Shown: positions 22,741 to 34,194 of the stretch, one piece after another | How the letters are laid out: each line of letters starts with the position of its first letter | Position numbering within the stretch: position 1 is the first letter of the stretch | NCBI GenBank assembly: GCA_029255685.2 | Contig: CM055314.2 | Location: forward strand, 73,037,842 to 73,101,841 | Direction: 5' to 3' | DNA: 64,000 nucleotides | Source of the DNA: Silene conica | Taxonomy: Eukaryota > Streptophyta > Magnoliopsida > Caryophyllales > Caryophyllaceae | Program-made: the position numbers and the translations under genes | Notes under the pieces: model-generated | The model's input: the letters and a program-made list of their open reading frames with translations, nothing else | Told to the model about the DNA's origin: nothing | Database searches by the model: none

Positions 22741-24492
22741 TTAATTTCTTATCTTTTCGAATTAATCTATTTCTCGCATTTTTTCGATCTAGGGTTTGCG
22801 AAAAAATCGAGTTTTGTCAAAATTTCGTTATTCTCCCTTGTTTTAATTGCATTATTGCGGATTCTTCAATCACCAAGTAAGTTCCTTTCTTTTTCATCTT
22901 TAGTTTGCTAGTTTTAGCTTTTATTTTCGAAATTAGGGCTCGTCTTGTTCAAGCTATATATGTGGCCAGGTTTAGATTAAAGAAGGAGGTTGAGAGGGGT
23001 TCTAAAAATGCAGTCAATTAGAGGGGTTCCAATTTTGGAATTAGGAATTAGTTGTGTTCAATGAAAATGGGATGAGGTAGAGGAAATGGTAGTGTAAAAC
23101 TACATTATTTGTTGTTACATTGTTCTCATGTCGTACCTACCTGAGTTGTTACCGGTGTCCACTGCTTATCTAACTTTATCTAACTTAGTTTAGAAGAATG
23201 CATTTTGATTTGCAGACAGTTGAAAATATGGGGCACCTCTGAAGCAAAAAAAAGTAATTAATTACTTTGCTTGATGAATGGTAGGTAACATCATTGTACA
23301 TCATTCTTTCTCATTTACCTTCTCTTTTTCGAGCCTTTTTTTGAACTACATTGACATTTACTGTTTGTGTTCAAGGGTTGTATACATAAGAACGAAATGT
23401 GGCCATAGGCAACTAAAGTCTGATGCGTATCTTAGTGAGGCCGAGTCTTTCCTTTAACAGTATGTGCAGCGCAGTCCCGCAAATCAAGTGCTCGTAGGTG
23501 CAGCTGATACTTGGTAAACTCTGAAGAGTTTTAGGCGATAGTTAAGGGCATGGATGAAGAAGGCGACCTCAACACAGAACATGAGATGAAATCAGTTGTT
23601 TCATCTCTTAGCGCAGAGGAAACCTTACAAAAAAAATGGCCCTGTGGTGTTCTTTCTGGGTAAATATTGCTGTTACAATCCATTTCTGCTCGACAAAACC
23701 TTACTATTGATTCTGCTATCTCTTAAAACTCATTTATTGTTACTAGTTGGTTTACGTGAGCTAGTTTTAGATAACATTTTTTCCCGTTAATAAGAAGCAA
23801 TAGGTTCTCTTTATGTCATATTAAGGACAGGTTAGGTTGTGTGCATATGATAATTTTGCCTAATTAATTAGTTTTTCTGTGTAAACAATCTCTTGTTTGA
23901 AGACGAATTTATAGTTGAAAGCTCATATAAACACTAAAGTTTAAAAACTGTAAGCAATGAAGCTTGTAAATCTTATTTGATTTCTATGTTGATCCAAGAC
24001 AATCTAACTAGGATTTAAAGACGGCAAAGAAACAATGTTTTTGCGAAATCAATGAGCTTTTCTATGAAAGCAATAAAGTTTCTAAACCTTATTTTTCCTT
24101 TTTGGTTTTTGTTTTTTGTTTTTTATTTCACCTTGATCACATCTAAGGTTAGCTGCAGATGACAGTGGGTTTCACTTGACATGGAAGAAAATTGTGCATG
24201 TGAGGGGAGAAGAGGTTGATGTATGCCTTATTAAAGTCAAGTTTCTTCTTTATATAGATATTTATTTCTATTTTCATAAATGTTTGATTAAAAAACTTAA
24301 AATCCAAAACATAGACAAACAAATGATCCCATTGAAAATTTACAATGCACCAAAACGTAACTAGTTAAAAATTACATAGTACACTTATGATTCGCTTTTG
24401 CTTCTTCTAGCTTATATTGGTTCGGGGAATAGTGGGTTATTCCTTGTCATTAGTTTTACCTGGTTTTGCACTGAACTCTTGGCACCAAAAGT

Positions 24493-24988
24493 TTGCAGCC
24501 TGCTATCCATTTTCACATTCCTAGTAAAGCTTATTATGTTCCCTATTATACCTGCAGGTGTGCTCTTTGGCCGTCTAGTATTTTTCTTTCGGAGTTCATT
24601 CTTTCATTCCCTGAAGTGTTTACAAGAAAAACTTGTTTTGAGGTAATGTATAGCACTGATGCATTTTTAGGGAAAAAAATAGTTTATCCAGAAGACGACA
24701 ACTGCATCATTTTTGTGCTTAATTGTGCGAAATAAGCATGGTTTTTCTTCTGCTTTTGCTTGCCTCCATCTTAGTCTTGCAAATTTGTGATTAATGTGCT
24801 ACAAGCAGCAGTCTAGCAGTCTAGCAGTAAATTGCATTTTATTATTGTTGTGATGCATTTGAAGTTCTGAACGCTCTAGTATCAAATTAGCTGAAAAAAT
24901 AACTGTGCGTTTTTTGTTTGATGTACAACAGGTTGGATCTGGAGTAGGTCTGGCTGGCATTTGTCTTCAACATGCTAAAGCGTCACAG
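24493..24988 (+). pseudogene. Captured fragment of a FAM86/EEF2KMT-type protein methyltransferase
   Basis: Two exon pieces. The first ends at 24645 and contains ALWPSSIFLSEFILSFPEVF then KTCFE, with a GTAATG donor. The second (24932-24988) reads VGSGVGLAGICLQHAKASQ behind a CAG acceptor and before a GT donor. Spliced, they give the S-adenosylmethionine-binding motif I E-VGSGVGLAG. The WPSS..LSEFILS..E block before it is characteristic of the FAM86 group of Methyltransf_16 proteins (eEF2 lysine methylation in animals and yeast). Only about 60-70 residues of a protein of 350 or more are present, with no motifs II-IV, so it is a relic. Frame preservation and intact splice sites suggest a fairly recent capture. 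Neighbouring stretches (23380-23790) may hold more exons that I could not identify. Confidence 0.68.
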
Positions 24989-25012
24989 GTCATATATAAT
25001 GTACCTTTTTTT

Positions 25013-25235
25013 TTCATTATTACTTTATTTATGTTGGGTTTGTGTTTGTGGTACTGCAAATCACACAAAATTGCTTAGTTTTATGTCATGTTGTCAGCTA
25101 AGCTAATTGGTCTGATATAATGTATCTTTTTCTTTCATTATTACTTTATTTATGTTGGGTTTGTGTTTGTGGTGCTGAAATATGGTTTTTTGCTCTAGTT
25201 TTATGTCATGTTGTGAGCTAAGCTAATTGGTCAAG
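25013..25235. repeat. Local tandem duplication
   Basis: Two copies, about 115 bp each, of a stretch containing TATGTTGGGTTTGTGTTTGT and GTCATGTTGT(C/G)AGCTAAGC, lying between the two captured gene fragments. Confidence 0.75.
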
Positions 25236-25287
25236 TGACTTAAGTCTTTGATTGGTAATACTCATGACTTGAGTTCGAAAACTGTTA

Positions 25288-25510
25288 ATGTCAATATCAA
25301 ACGCAGGAAGTGTAGTGAGAGGGTTATTTGGCGCTGGACTGACCCAAGTTTTTGGTGTAACCAAGGACAGTTTTGACAAATTAGATGCTCTTATAATCCT
25401 TTGCAACCTCAGCTCGTTGTTGCCATTGCCACTCCTCGGGTTTCCTCAACTTTGAAAATCTCGATAATGAAACTGACGAAGATGGTGACATTAAGATGAA
25501 GGCAAACTGA
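25288..25510 (+). pseudogene. Captured C-terminal fragment of a folate-biopterin transporter (BT1 family)
   Basis: The frame from 25288 reads [19 protein letters not shown], then a VTKD segment and [17 protein letters not shown], the last membrane segments of plant folate-biopterin transporters. It ends in a premature stop at 25455. One frame over, an acidic tail NLDNETDEDGDIKMK continues to 25510, like the acidic C-terminus of the family, so a one-base shift split the end. BT1 proteins carry folates across plastid or plasma membranes with 12 membrane segments, and only the last part remains here. The lack of introns in this stretch fits a terminal exon. Confidence 0.72.
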
Positions 25511-25539
25511 GATCAGAACCTCATTGTAACCTAGAATTA

Positions 25540-26309
25540 CTTATATATGTAACTCGGAGGCCAGAACATTTGGGATGGTGCATGTTTTGACAAGGTAAAC
25601 GATATACTATTGGATATGTACCCTGCCCTTGCTACTTCGACAGTTCCGTTGAAGGAGCAGAGAAAGAGGCCTAGATTACCGAAAGCCTGTTTTGCACACC
25701 ACAGTACTGTTCTGATTAGATATACTTGGTTTTTCATACATGATTGAGATTTGTTCTTCACTATGTGCTACACCAGGTCAGCACTCTGAGTTAGTCAAAG
25801 ATCCAGAGGGAGCATATTCTCAACTTATACATCAACAGGAAATAACTAAAGACTCTAGAGCAGTTAGCAATAGTAGCATCAACAGCAGCCAGTAGGAGCA
25901 GTAGTCAGTACCAGCAGCAGCCAACGGTCAGCAGTAGCAACCAGCATAGTAGCAACAGTAACAACAACCAGCATAGTAGCAGCAGTAACAACAACCAGCA
26001 GCATTAAACAACACTAGCAGAAAGCACGGTATGGAGAACGACCTTTGTTGTCATAGTAATGTATAATTTGATTTTGAAAACTTTGTGCGTCTCGTGAACT
26101 TTAATGGTATGTTGTATGAATTATTGTACATATGACGAATGACCTTTGTTTGGTTCGTTCTTGAATTGAAATAATGTATGACGAACGACCTTTAATTTGT
26201 TGTCGTAATTTGTAATGAATGGCCTCCGTTTGGGTACAATCCCACTTTTGTATTAGCATTAACATTGGCAGCAGCAATTTCAATTTTTTTTTTTTAAAAA
26301 ACACCACAT
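25540..26309. other. Unassigned interior of the CACTA element, CAG-rich
   Basis: Contains a short frame with VNDILLDMYPALATSTVP and KEQRKRPRLPK (about 25590-25690) that could be a third captured fragment, and a CAG/CAA-rich stretch (25870-26010). No family recognised. Confidence 0.4.
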
Positions 26310-26721
26310 TAAAGGACAGAGGTTGTAATAAATCTGATGTATACTAGCCAATAATAGACATGAGATTTTGTAAAAATCTGATGTATATAATAGCAATAGA
26401 CATGAGATTTAAACGAAAGTCTGATGTAAAAATCAACAATAGACATAGGATTATTTTTAAGAAAAATCTGATGTAAATAACAACAATGGACATAGGATTT
26501 TTACATATTAGATATGGGATTTTCTGAAAGTCCGTTGTCCATTATTTGCAATAGACATAGGATTTTCGAAAAATCTGATGTCCATTATAGTAATGCACAT
26601 CGGTTGTACAACCTATGTCTATTACAAACTAATGGACATAATTGAACTCTACATCAGAGCAACAACCTATGTCTATTAGTCAAAACCTCCTATGTAGTAA
26701 GCAACTTTTCTAGTAGTGTTT

Positions 26722-27410
26722 GTAGCTCGTATTCTTTTAAATATCATTTTATACATAAAATAATAATGTAAAATTGCCTATGTGGCACAACCACATTTCA
26801 GAAAACCTATTTTCAAGCCCTCTCCTTTACTCTTGTAGTTTCTCACCCAATTAAAACTAACATCATTGCCATGACATCAGCCGTGTAAAATTTTAGTCTT
26901 TTGAACCCAATTTATAATAAAAACCAGTGATTACAATACACAAAAAAACGTCAAAGGATTATTTCCTTCTAAACCGTACAATTATTTCCTTCTAAACCCA
27001 CTTTTTCATATTCCAATTTTCCAGATGTCCAATTTTCCAGAATTATTTCCTTCTAAACCGTACAATTATTTTCTTCTAAACCCAATTTCCTTGAAAAAAT
27101 CTGACAACTTATTGCCTTCTAAACCCAATTTTCCAGAAAATTGGTGTCATAATAAATCTTTTTATTATCCATAATCTTACCGGTTGCCATAAACCTCTTT
27201 AAGACCCAATTTTCAAATCTTTTTATTTTGCAAAAACTTCTCGGTTGCCATAAATTTTTTATTCGCCATAATCCCCTTCACTTTAATACCTTTCTTTTCA
27301 AGTTTCATCTTTGAACTTGTAAAACAACTCCTAAAAAGTTATGTTCAATTTCTTGCGATTATTTCTCAACAAAATTCGTTCAATATTCTCGAGTCTTAAC
27401 AATTTCAAAA
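26722..27410. other. AT-rich sequence with short duplicated words
   Basis: Resumes the 'ctcgtattctt' tract for about 20 bp, then holds several copies of TTCCTTCTAAACC (about 26960-27130) and two of CGGTTGCCATAAA (27180, 27241). No gene is seen. Confidence 0.5.
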
Positions 27411-28467
27411 ATGGCCATGACAAACGTTCTTACTATTAGTCAACTCAAATATGGAGTTAGACTTACTCAAATAAATGTTAGGGTTGTTCACAAATGGTCC
27501 ATGCCTGAATTTAGCAACAAAAACAACAAAGATAATAATAAGAAACACGATGCCATCGAACTATTATTTGTTGATTCAAAGGTATGTCTGTTTGCTTTTC
27601 AAAATATTTATTACTTGGCACCATAAAAAATCAGGAAAAAAAAGAGTGTTACAAATTCAGGCCCAACAATTAAGATTGGTTTGTATGTTTTAATAGTTTA
27701 TTATATGACACATTTTAAATTGGTTTGTATGCTGCTGTAAGAATTTCTCGTCAAATCTGGAGTTACCCACAAAACTCATCCTACTGTAATATAAATTCAA
27801 GCCTAGACAATTATATGGCACAATTTTGATTGTTTGGTTACCCACAAAACTCAGCTTACTGTAAGAATTTCTCATCAATATTTTAGCCGAAGCAAGCTCT
27901 TGACTATCAATTGCTCGAACAATTAAAAAATCAGAAATTAAGTCGGCTATAATTCAGGCCTAGACAGCTTATTTGTAAAATATTTTTTGACACTTTTCAT
28001 ATTAAACAAAATGAGGTTATCCAAGCAACTACTTGGAAACAATTAATTTCTCATTTCAGACCATAACTGTCTGTTGGTGAGGTGTACACCATTTGCAACT
28101 TAACAGTTGATAACAACACTGGCCTAGCTAGACAAAGCAACCCCTCATCCATACCATTTAAAATTTGTGTATTCAACAAAAGTTCATTCCACAAATGATC
28201 CAACAATACCAATAAGTCTATATTGATTTGCAAGTTTCAATGAAATCTTGGACGACAGAATTCCCAATACACATTATATAGGTATGACTCTTCAGTTTTA
28301 ATATTTATCTTTGGCATTTTTTTTATTTTCGATCTACTGTTTTTTTTTTTATAAAATTTTTCATTTTTCACCTTTGCAGATGTTATAGGAAAGCTATATG
28401 AAATTGCTCCGATAACAAAAACTCAAAACAAATTTGCATGCCGTACTATTAAGCTTGAAGATTTTCA
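27411..28467 (+). pseudogene. Replication protein A large-subunit-like fragment (OB-fold, DUF223 type)
   Basis: The first exon begins MAMTNVLTISQLKYGVRLTQ and continues VRVVHKWSMPEF...IELLFVDSK, the opening of plant RPA70-like OB domains (xVRVxHKWxxPxF, then a VDxK strand). Its donor is GTATGT after 27580. A later exon (28380-28467, acceptor TTGCAG) reads DVIGKLYEIAPITKT, matching the second OB region. The piece between and all downstream domains, including the zinc finger, are missing or decayed, and an inverted-repeat element starts about 65 bp further on. Weak continuation may exist near 29365-29420. Such RPA-like genes are often spread by Helitrons in plants, but I see no Helitron ends. 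Confidence 0.62.
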
Positions 28468-28533
28468 GTAACCTCATCTCTATTTATTTTGAATTCAAAT
28501 ATATTTCACCTTCATATATTTTAGGCTATTTAG

Positions 28534-29306
28534 AATATTACTACCTAATAGGTCTAAACTTTTGCATATTACTAGCTATTATGTTGAATTATGCAAATAA
28601 CAACCTAATAAGTGTAAAAACTTACACGATTACTACCAACATGACGGAAATTGCTAAAAAATGACGGAAATCGATTTACTTCGTCCCTTTTTAATTTCAA
28701 ACCTAAATTAATACCTATATTACCCTTCCCCTCTCTTTCCTCCATAAGAACACAATTCTCTCATTCAATAAAACTCATTTCCAATTTTAACTCCTCCATC
28801 AATCTCCTTCCATTTCCCCCAGTAAATTCATTCACTTTCTAATTTTCCTCCATTTTCATCTCCATAAGTTGGGAGAATTATACACAAACAGAGATCCAAG
28901 GGACTAAACCCAGAAAAATGAAACAATCTGATATATAAACTTCAACAAGTTAAACATAATTAATTAATATTAATATAAACCAGTAAAACAGAAAGAAAAG
29001 CGAAGAAAGGAAGCATACATGGCGTAAGTCAATGGTGCGATGATCAATCTGATGAAATTAATTAATAAATTTAATTAATTAAGTGTGATAGAGAAAGTTG
29101 GGAGGGAGCGAAGGAGGGAGGGGATATTAAGGGAGGGGTAAAATTGTCATTTAACGTATTCCGAACGTTTAAAACTAACTTAAGTTTGATTTCCGTCAAA
29201 AAGGTAGCAAAGTGATTAATGTTGTGTGATTTTAGGTAGTAAGTTGCAAAATTAATTATATTAGGTAGTAATATACAATTTTTTGAACTTATTAGGTAGT
29301 AGTTTG
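28534..29306. mobile_element. Non-autonomous element with about 115-bp terminal inverted repeats
   Basis: The left end reads ATTACTACCTAATAGG and the right end, inverted, ACTACTACCTAATAAG. Similarity continues inward to GACGGAAAT (left about 28660, right about 29195). The interior has no transposase. The ends are approximate because I could not settle the target duplication. Superfamily undetermined. Confidence 0.65.
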
Positions 29307-29329
29307 TCGTATTACCTATATTTTATAAA

Positions 29330-29829
29330 GGACAGCTATATGAATTTTTTGTTTAAATTTAGGGGAACAAAGCTTTTATGCACATTATGAGAACCTTTTA
29401 CGGTTCAAATACCCGATGCTTGTTCAGTTCGGGCTCTAACCACGACCCAAATTAAAATGAAAATTTGTTGGACTGTTTTCATTTTCTCCGACCTCTAAGC
29501 AGGATCCAAAATCTGTTATTTTGCTTTGTTGTTTTATTTAGATATTCATTATGAAAAGATTGTTAGAATCAATTTTTATATTATTTCCACTTTCTGTAAT
29601 ATATAGAACTTAATTATCTTAAATTTGATTTTTTTTTTAATTTACATAACTTAAATAGCTTAATTTTGTATGTTATAATTTCCTTTTTTAACTATGTCTT
29701 AATTGTTTCATTTTAATCTTGTCTTACAATTGTTACTCATATTAACATTATCATGTGTTAGTTTATTAACTTACATAACCTAAAGTTCTCAAATTTGAAT
29801 GTTATAATTTCCATATTTTAATATATATA
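29330..29829. other. AT-rich sequence, possible decayed RPA-like exon
   Basis: A short frame after TTTAG near 29362 could be the next RPA-like exon, but it breaks quickly. The rest is AT-rich with nothing recognised. Confidence 0.4.
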
Positions 29830-30195
29830 GAGTAAATTAATAATAACTCCCTTTTAAAATTCAGTTTTCTAAAATTACTCCCATATAATGTTTTTCTAAA
29901 ATTACTCCCTTAAGATGTATTTTTATCAAAAATTGCTTCAAAACTCTAATTCAAGTGACTTATTCTACTAGTTTATGAATTGATTCCGTTTGTAACATAG
30001 ACAATTTATACTTTGGAAGGTACAATAAGGTTGAATAAGTTAGTTCAAAAACATACGAAATAAGTAACCTAAATTAGAGTTTTGAAGTAATTTTTAATAA
30101 AAGTGTATCTTAAGGGAGTAATTTGAGAAAAAAATTATATAAGGGAGTAATTTTAAAAAACTCTATTTTAAAAGGGAGTTGTTTTTCATTTACTC
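29830..30195. mobile_element. Foldback MITE, 366 bp
   Basis: Starts GAGTAAATTAATAATAACTCC and ends in the inverted counterpart GGGAGTTG...ATTTACTC. Inverted similarity runs almost to the centre: AATTACTCCCTTAAGAT pairs with ATCTTAAGGGAGTAATT. Both sides are ATATATA, consistent with insertion in a TA repeat. Non-coding. Confidence 0.85.
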
Positions 30196-30673
30196 ATATA
30201 TATATATATATATAATGATAAAATATTATTACTTTTTTATTTTTAAAAAGTATACATGTTCGAATACATAGAATTGGTTATATAATAAGTGAAGTTTATA
30301 GTCATCTTTAAAATAAGTGTATACAACCCTGTGATTTTTCACGGATGTTACACTAATACCTCATAATCTTAAGTATTTAATATATCATCAAATTTAACAT
30401 CTCGCAAATCTGGTTCTATGTTTTTTAGATCGAGAAGTGTTTCAATTAGCTTATGTTTAGTATTCTTGTTACATTAGTTCGTATTCTCATCATAATATGC
30501 CTTATTCTTATGTGCTCGTAGATTTAAGTTCGTAATCATTTAAGCTCGTAATTTTTTTACATTAGCTCGTATTCATTTGTGCTCGTATTTTGAAACTCGT
30601 CTTATAATAGCTCCTATTGTTTTTATATTAGCTCGTATTCTTTTTATATTAGCTCGTATTTGGTATCTCGTAT
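30196..30673. repeat. AT-rich sequence ending in 'CTCGTATTC' micro-repeats
   Basis: From about 30460 the same TTAGCTCGTATTC units seen at 21546-22140 return and run up to the Athila LTR at 30674. The two tracts may once have been one. Confidence 0.7.
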
Positions 30674-30929
30674 TGATACGCGCATTTTATATAGACCTTT
30701 TAGGCCCATTTTACACGTATTTGTCCCTTAATTCTTGACTTTTAGCAACCTTTATCCCCGAATTGTCTACTCGGCTTCGTTTTATGTTTATTGCAGATAA
30801 AAACAGGAAAGTAAAGGAAAAACACTCAATCCTTGCTAAATAAGTACTTTCAAAGATGGCGGGAAAGAATCGTGTCACGCTGAGAAGTGCAGAAACCCCA
30901 AAAGGAAGCAATCCTCGCCCAGTCACTGA

Positions 30930-31115
30930 TAATAACTCGATCGGGCACTGATAATCAGTCGATCGAGTGGTTGCAGAAGAGAAGTCCCTCGATCGAAGAC
31001 TATACTTAAGGCCATCTACCACTTCCTGTAGAATACTCGATCGAGTACAGGCATTCACTCAATCGAGCAAGGAAGAACAAAGATCTACTCGATCGAGTAA
31101 CTCACTTACTCGATC
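30930..31115. repeat. CTCGATCGAG palindrome cluster in the LTR
   Basis: About seven full or slightly altered copies of CTCGATCGAG, in close pairs 10-20 bp apart. The same motif recurs in the gag-linker coding region at 33418-33600. Confidence 0.82.
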
Positions 31116-31311
31116 TCGCGGGATTTCAGTAACTGGAGGTTTTTCCAAGTTAGCAGAAAAATCAAAGTGGAGCAGAAAAAGAAGTATCACTTGACACACA
31201 ACAGTGGGCAGCAATAGTGTAACCTAGATCTCAATTTTCCCATTTCCTTCTCTTAAAACCTAATTAGTTAGATTACTACTTTGGATTGGAATTCAGCTTC
31301 TCGTTCATTTT

Positions 31312-31865
31312 TGTAACAACTCGACCCACCACGGTCGTAACACATCCCCAATAAGATGGGAGGTATGCCTTTGGGCCCATTATTTATCCTCACTTAAGCC
31401 CAAAAGCACAAGGCCTTGTTACTAAGTGGTGGGTGGAAGCTATTATAAACATATCACAAGCCTCACATTCTACCGATGTGGAACATCATTCCTCTCATAC
31501 TCTTAGGGTGTTACAAACTCCCCTCATTAAAGAACACAACGTCCTCGTTGTGCCTCAAACGTGATCGCAGCCAAGCCCAGAATCCTCCCCCGCTAGGCGT
31601 GTGACCCGGGTACTCCCAACCACAGGCTCACTACACGGTCGCAGGGTCGCTCTAATACCATTTGTAACAACTCGACCCACCACGGTCGTAACACATCCCC
31701 AATAAGATGGGAGGTATGCCTTTGGGCCCATTATTTGTCCTCACTTAAGCCAAAAGCACAAGGCCTTGTTACTAAGTGGTGGGTGGAAGCTATTATAAAC
31801 AGATCACAAGCCTCACATTCTACCGATGTGGGACAACATTCCTCTCATACTCTTGGGGTGTTACA
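31312..31865 (-). mobile_element. TRIM (terminal-repeat retrotransposon in miniature), 554 bp
   Basis: Two LTRs of about 204 bp (31312-31515 and 31663-31865), TGTAACAACTCG...GGTGTTACA, around a 147-bp centre. Minus-strand TGGTATTAGAGC (31649-31660) next to the right LTR is a tRNA-Met-type primer site, and GAGGGGAGTT next to the left LTR is a polypurine tract, so it points to minus. Perfect target duplication ATTTT (31307-31311, 31866-31870). Confidence 0.95.
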
Positions 31866-32573
31866 ATTTTCCTTCAATCTTGTAATCGTGGTATTCTCTT
31901 ATTTACTTTGTTTAATTAATATATGTTTTTCATTTCTTGTTCTTTTATGATGTTGAATCCCTTTCCCATTGTTCTTATTGTTAATTACATAAACATGAAT
32001 GGCTAGACCTTGTACTAGGATTTAGGGTAACCATGGCTTAAGGAATAGTCGTTGTAGTGAATGTATTAGATTAGAGATTGTATTTAATCATTGCATATAA
32101 TAGCTTTTGTTTGTTTGAGTCGACGCATTCAAATAACTGTATAGATTCCCTTGAAATAGGTAGATCGGCAATGAACTTTGGGACGAACTTGCTAGAGCGA
32201 AAGTTTGTTAGTTTCAATCCTAAGGCGAATAGAGGACCGAAAGGACCTTTTCACTACACCTTTCCCGAGTTTAATACATTCTTAATTTCTTCCTTCCACC
32301 TGAAGCCATGGTGAAACGAACATCCTATTATTTCCTTCCTTTAGTTGGTTACCCACTTTTCTTATCTTTGCTTCGCTTTTACTCTTAAAATTTAGACTAC
32401 AAAACAATAACAACCCCCCCCCCCCCCCTTCCCCTTTCTGTTACTTTAGCAAACTTGTTAGAACTTTTAAGGTTGCCTTCTCCTTGTGGATTCGATACCC
32501 GACTGGCTCTACTATATTGGTTTAGGACCGGTTGGTTTATTTTTGATAGGATTGCGACAGCCGTGTCAAATTT

Positions 32574-32591
32574 TGGCGCCGTTGTCGGGGA
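32574..32591 (+). promoter_or_regulatory. Primer-binding site, tRNA-Asp
   Basis: TGGCGCCGTTGTCGGGGA, complementary to the 3' end of tRNA-Asp, six bases after the LTR. Identical over 17 bases to the site of the coding-free element at 6321-6337. Confidence 0.9.
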
Positions 32592-32743
32592 GACGGTGTA
32601 GTTTTATTTGTTCTTTTAACTTTGTTTTGGTCTCATGGAAGCAATTCCTTGAGACCGATCTCATATTTTTTTCTAGTGTCATATTATTTTCAGGTACTTA
32701 ATTCACATCGGAGAGGTAGGCCGATATCTAGTTCTATTCAAAA

Positions 32744-33603
32744 TTGCCTACGATTGCGAGCCATTCCAATCTGAATGTTCAGTCACTGCCCACTACATCT
32801 CTGCTTCCAACCGCAAGTGAGGGTACCTTCTCTATCCATCCTTCGTTCTATCAACTGATAGAACAGAATTTATTCAAAGGAGTAGCAAATGAGGATCCAA
32901 CAAAACACATGGAGACATTCACAGACTATTGTTCCACAATCCCATTAGCTCCTGGTGTCACTTACGAGAAGGTCAAGGAATTCTTTTTTCCTTTTTCATT
33001 GATTGAGGAATGCAAAGGATTGGTGGAGGGACTTGGACAAAAGAAAGCTCCGGGATATCAGATTAAACTCTCTAGCATTGACCTTCTATAGGAAGTACTT
33101 TCCTCCTCAGAAAGCTAATGCATTGAGGGCTCAGATTACAAACTTTACCCAATTGAGTACCGAAGATTTGAGTACCGCGTGGGGTAGATTCAAAAAATTG
33201 GCCCGTTCAATTCCTCATCATGGGTTCGAACGGTGGTTCCTATATAGCAAATTTTGCAACGGGATGTCATATTCAAAGAGGGCATTGCTAGATTCAGCTA
33301 CACAAGGGAGATACTTGCAAATGTAGCGGTGACAAGGGGTGGCAGTTGATTGATAATATAGCTACCCAAGTAGCCCAATACGGAAACCCGCGGGAGGGAC
33401 CAGAAGTGGAAGTGCAATTGCTCGATCGAAGGAATCTTCACTGGTGAATCCTCGATCGAGTGATCTCTCTGCTCGATCGAATGAACCTGTCTTGGAGGAT
33501 TTACGATCGAGTGAAATACAGACTCGATCGAGTCAAACTGAAGAACCAACCACTCAATCGAGTAAAAGCCTGACTCGATCGATTGATTTTTCCTTCGATC
33601 CAT
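32744..33603 (+). pseudogene. Athila-type gag with palindrome-encoded linker
   Basis: The N-terminal frame (from 32744) has FSIHPSFYQLIEQNLFKGVANEDP and HMETFTDYC, the Athila capsid signature, then SLIEE. The frame then shifts near 33005 and continues AKDWWRDLD, LTFYRKYFPPQKA, LSTAWGRFKKLARSIPHHGFERW, FCNGMSYSKRALLDSA to 33326. A third frame carries LIDNIATQVAQYGNP. From about 33418 a linker follows in which each TCGATCGA palindrome encodes an Arg-Ser pair (RSS, RSN, RSI). Gag forms the particle that packages element RNA. At least two frameshifts and several stops make it non-functional. Confidence 0.85.
33418..33600. repeat. CTCGATCGAG palindrome cluster in the gag linker
   Basis: Eight copies of TCGATCGA or one-base variants, about 20-30 bp apart, in the region between capsid and protease. 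The minus-strand frame here (SIE repeats) is only the other reading of the palindrome. Confidence 0.8.
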
Positions 33604-34194
33604 AAGGCTACGCTGTTAATTCTGAGAAAACACCCTCCCCTGCTGCGGGGGTGTCACGAGCTGAAAAGGGGAAGAAGAAAGTTGGGAATGTCATTCTAAT
33701 GGTGAAAATTCCTTATCCCGGATGACTACAGGATGCAAAACTGGAGAAGCAATTCAGTAAGTTTGTCGATATGATAAAAAATCTCTAGGTATCGATTCCT
33801 TTTGCTGAGGTAATCACCCAAATTCCTCCTTACGCTAAATTAATGAAAGACATTCTATCGCGTAAGAGGGAACTTGGGGAGGTTGATTGCTACTGTTGCT
33901 TTCATGATTGAGTCTAGCAATTTTCTTCTCAATCATCCCCCCTAAACAGAAAGACCCAGGGAGTTTTTCCATCACTTGTGCCATAGGAAGTGAAACAATT
34001 GACAAAGCCTTATGTGATCTAGGAGCTAGCGTTAACGTTATGCCTTACTCTGTATGTCATAAACTTAACTTAGGTCGCTTAAAGGAGACCAACATTACTT
34101 TACAAATGGCGGATAGGTCAATTAAGACACCCATAGGTATCTTAGAGGACATACCTGTTAGGCTCTGTTCTTTCTGGCTTATTTTCAGCTCGTT

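Larger units (their letters stand above)
22153..26718. mobile_element. CACTA-type element carrying host gene fragments (Pack-CACTA-like)
   Basis: Ends CACTACTACAAACGCTTACTA and, inverted, CACTACTAGAAAAGTTGCTTACTA. Target duplication TTT (22150-22152, 26719-26721). Subterminal repeats of the type AATGGACATCGG/AAAATCCGATGTCC fill about 22180-22400 and 26310-26690. No transposase is recognisable. Instead the interior has fragments of at least two unrelated plant genes with intron-like gaps. It is inserted in the 'ctcgtattctt' tract and depends on another element for movement. Confidence 0.88.
30674..32568 (+). repeat. 5' LTR of the Athila element (contains a TRIM)
   Basis: Starts TGATACGCGCAT, ends CCGTGTCA, 1895 bp including the 554-bp TRIM and one target copy. 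It contains a cluster of ACTCGATCGAGT-type palindromes (30930-31115) and a 15-base C run (32414-32428). Confidence 0.88.

Noticed and set aside
27411-28467. Helitron based on the RPA-like domain
   Set aside because: No Rep/helicase, no TC start or CTRR end with hairpin could be placed with confidence.
33298-33603. 101-residue minus-strand frame with SIE repeats
   Set aside because: Other-strand reading of the CTCGATCGAG palindromes opposite the gag linker.
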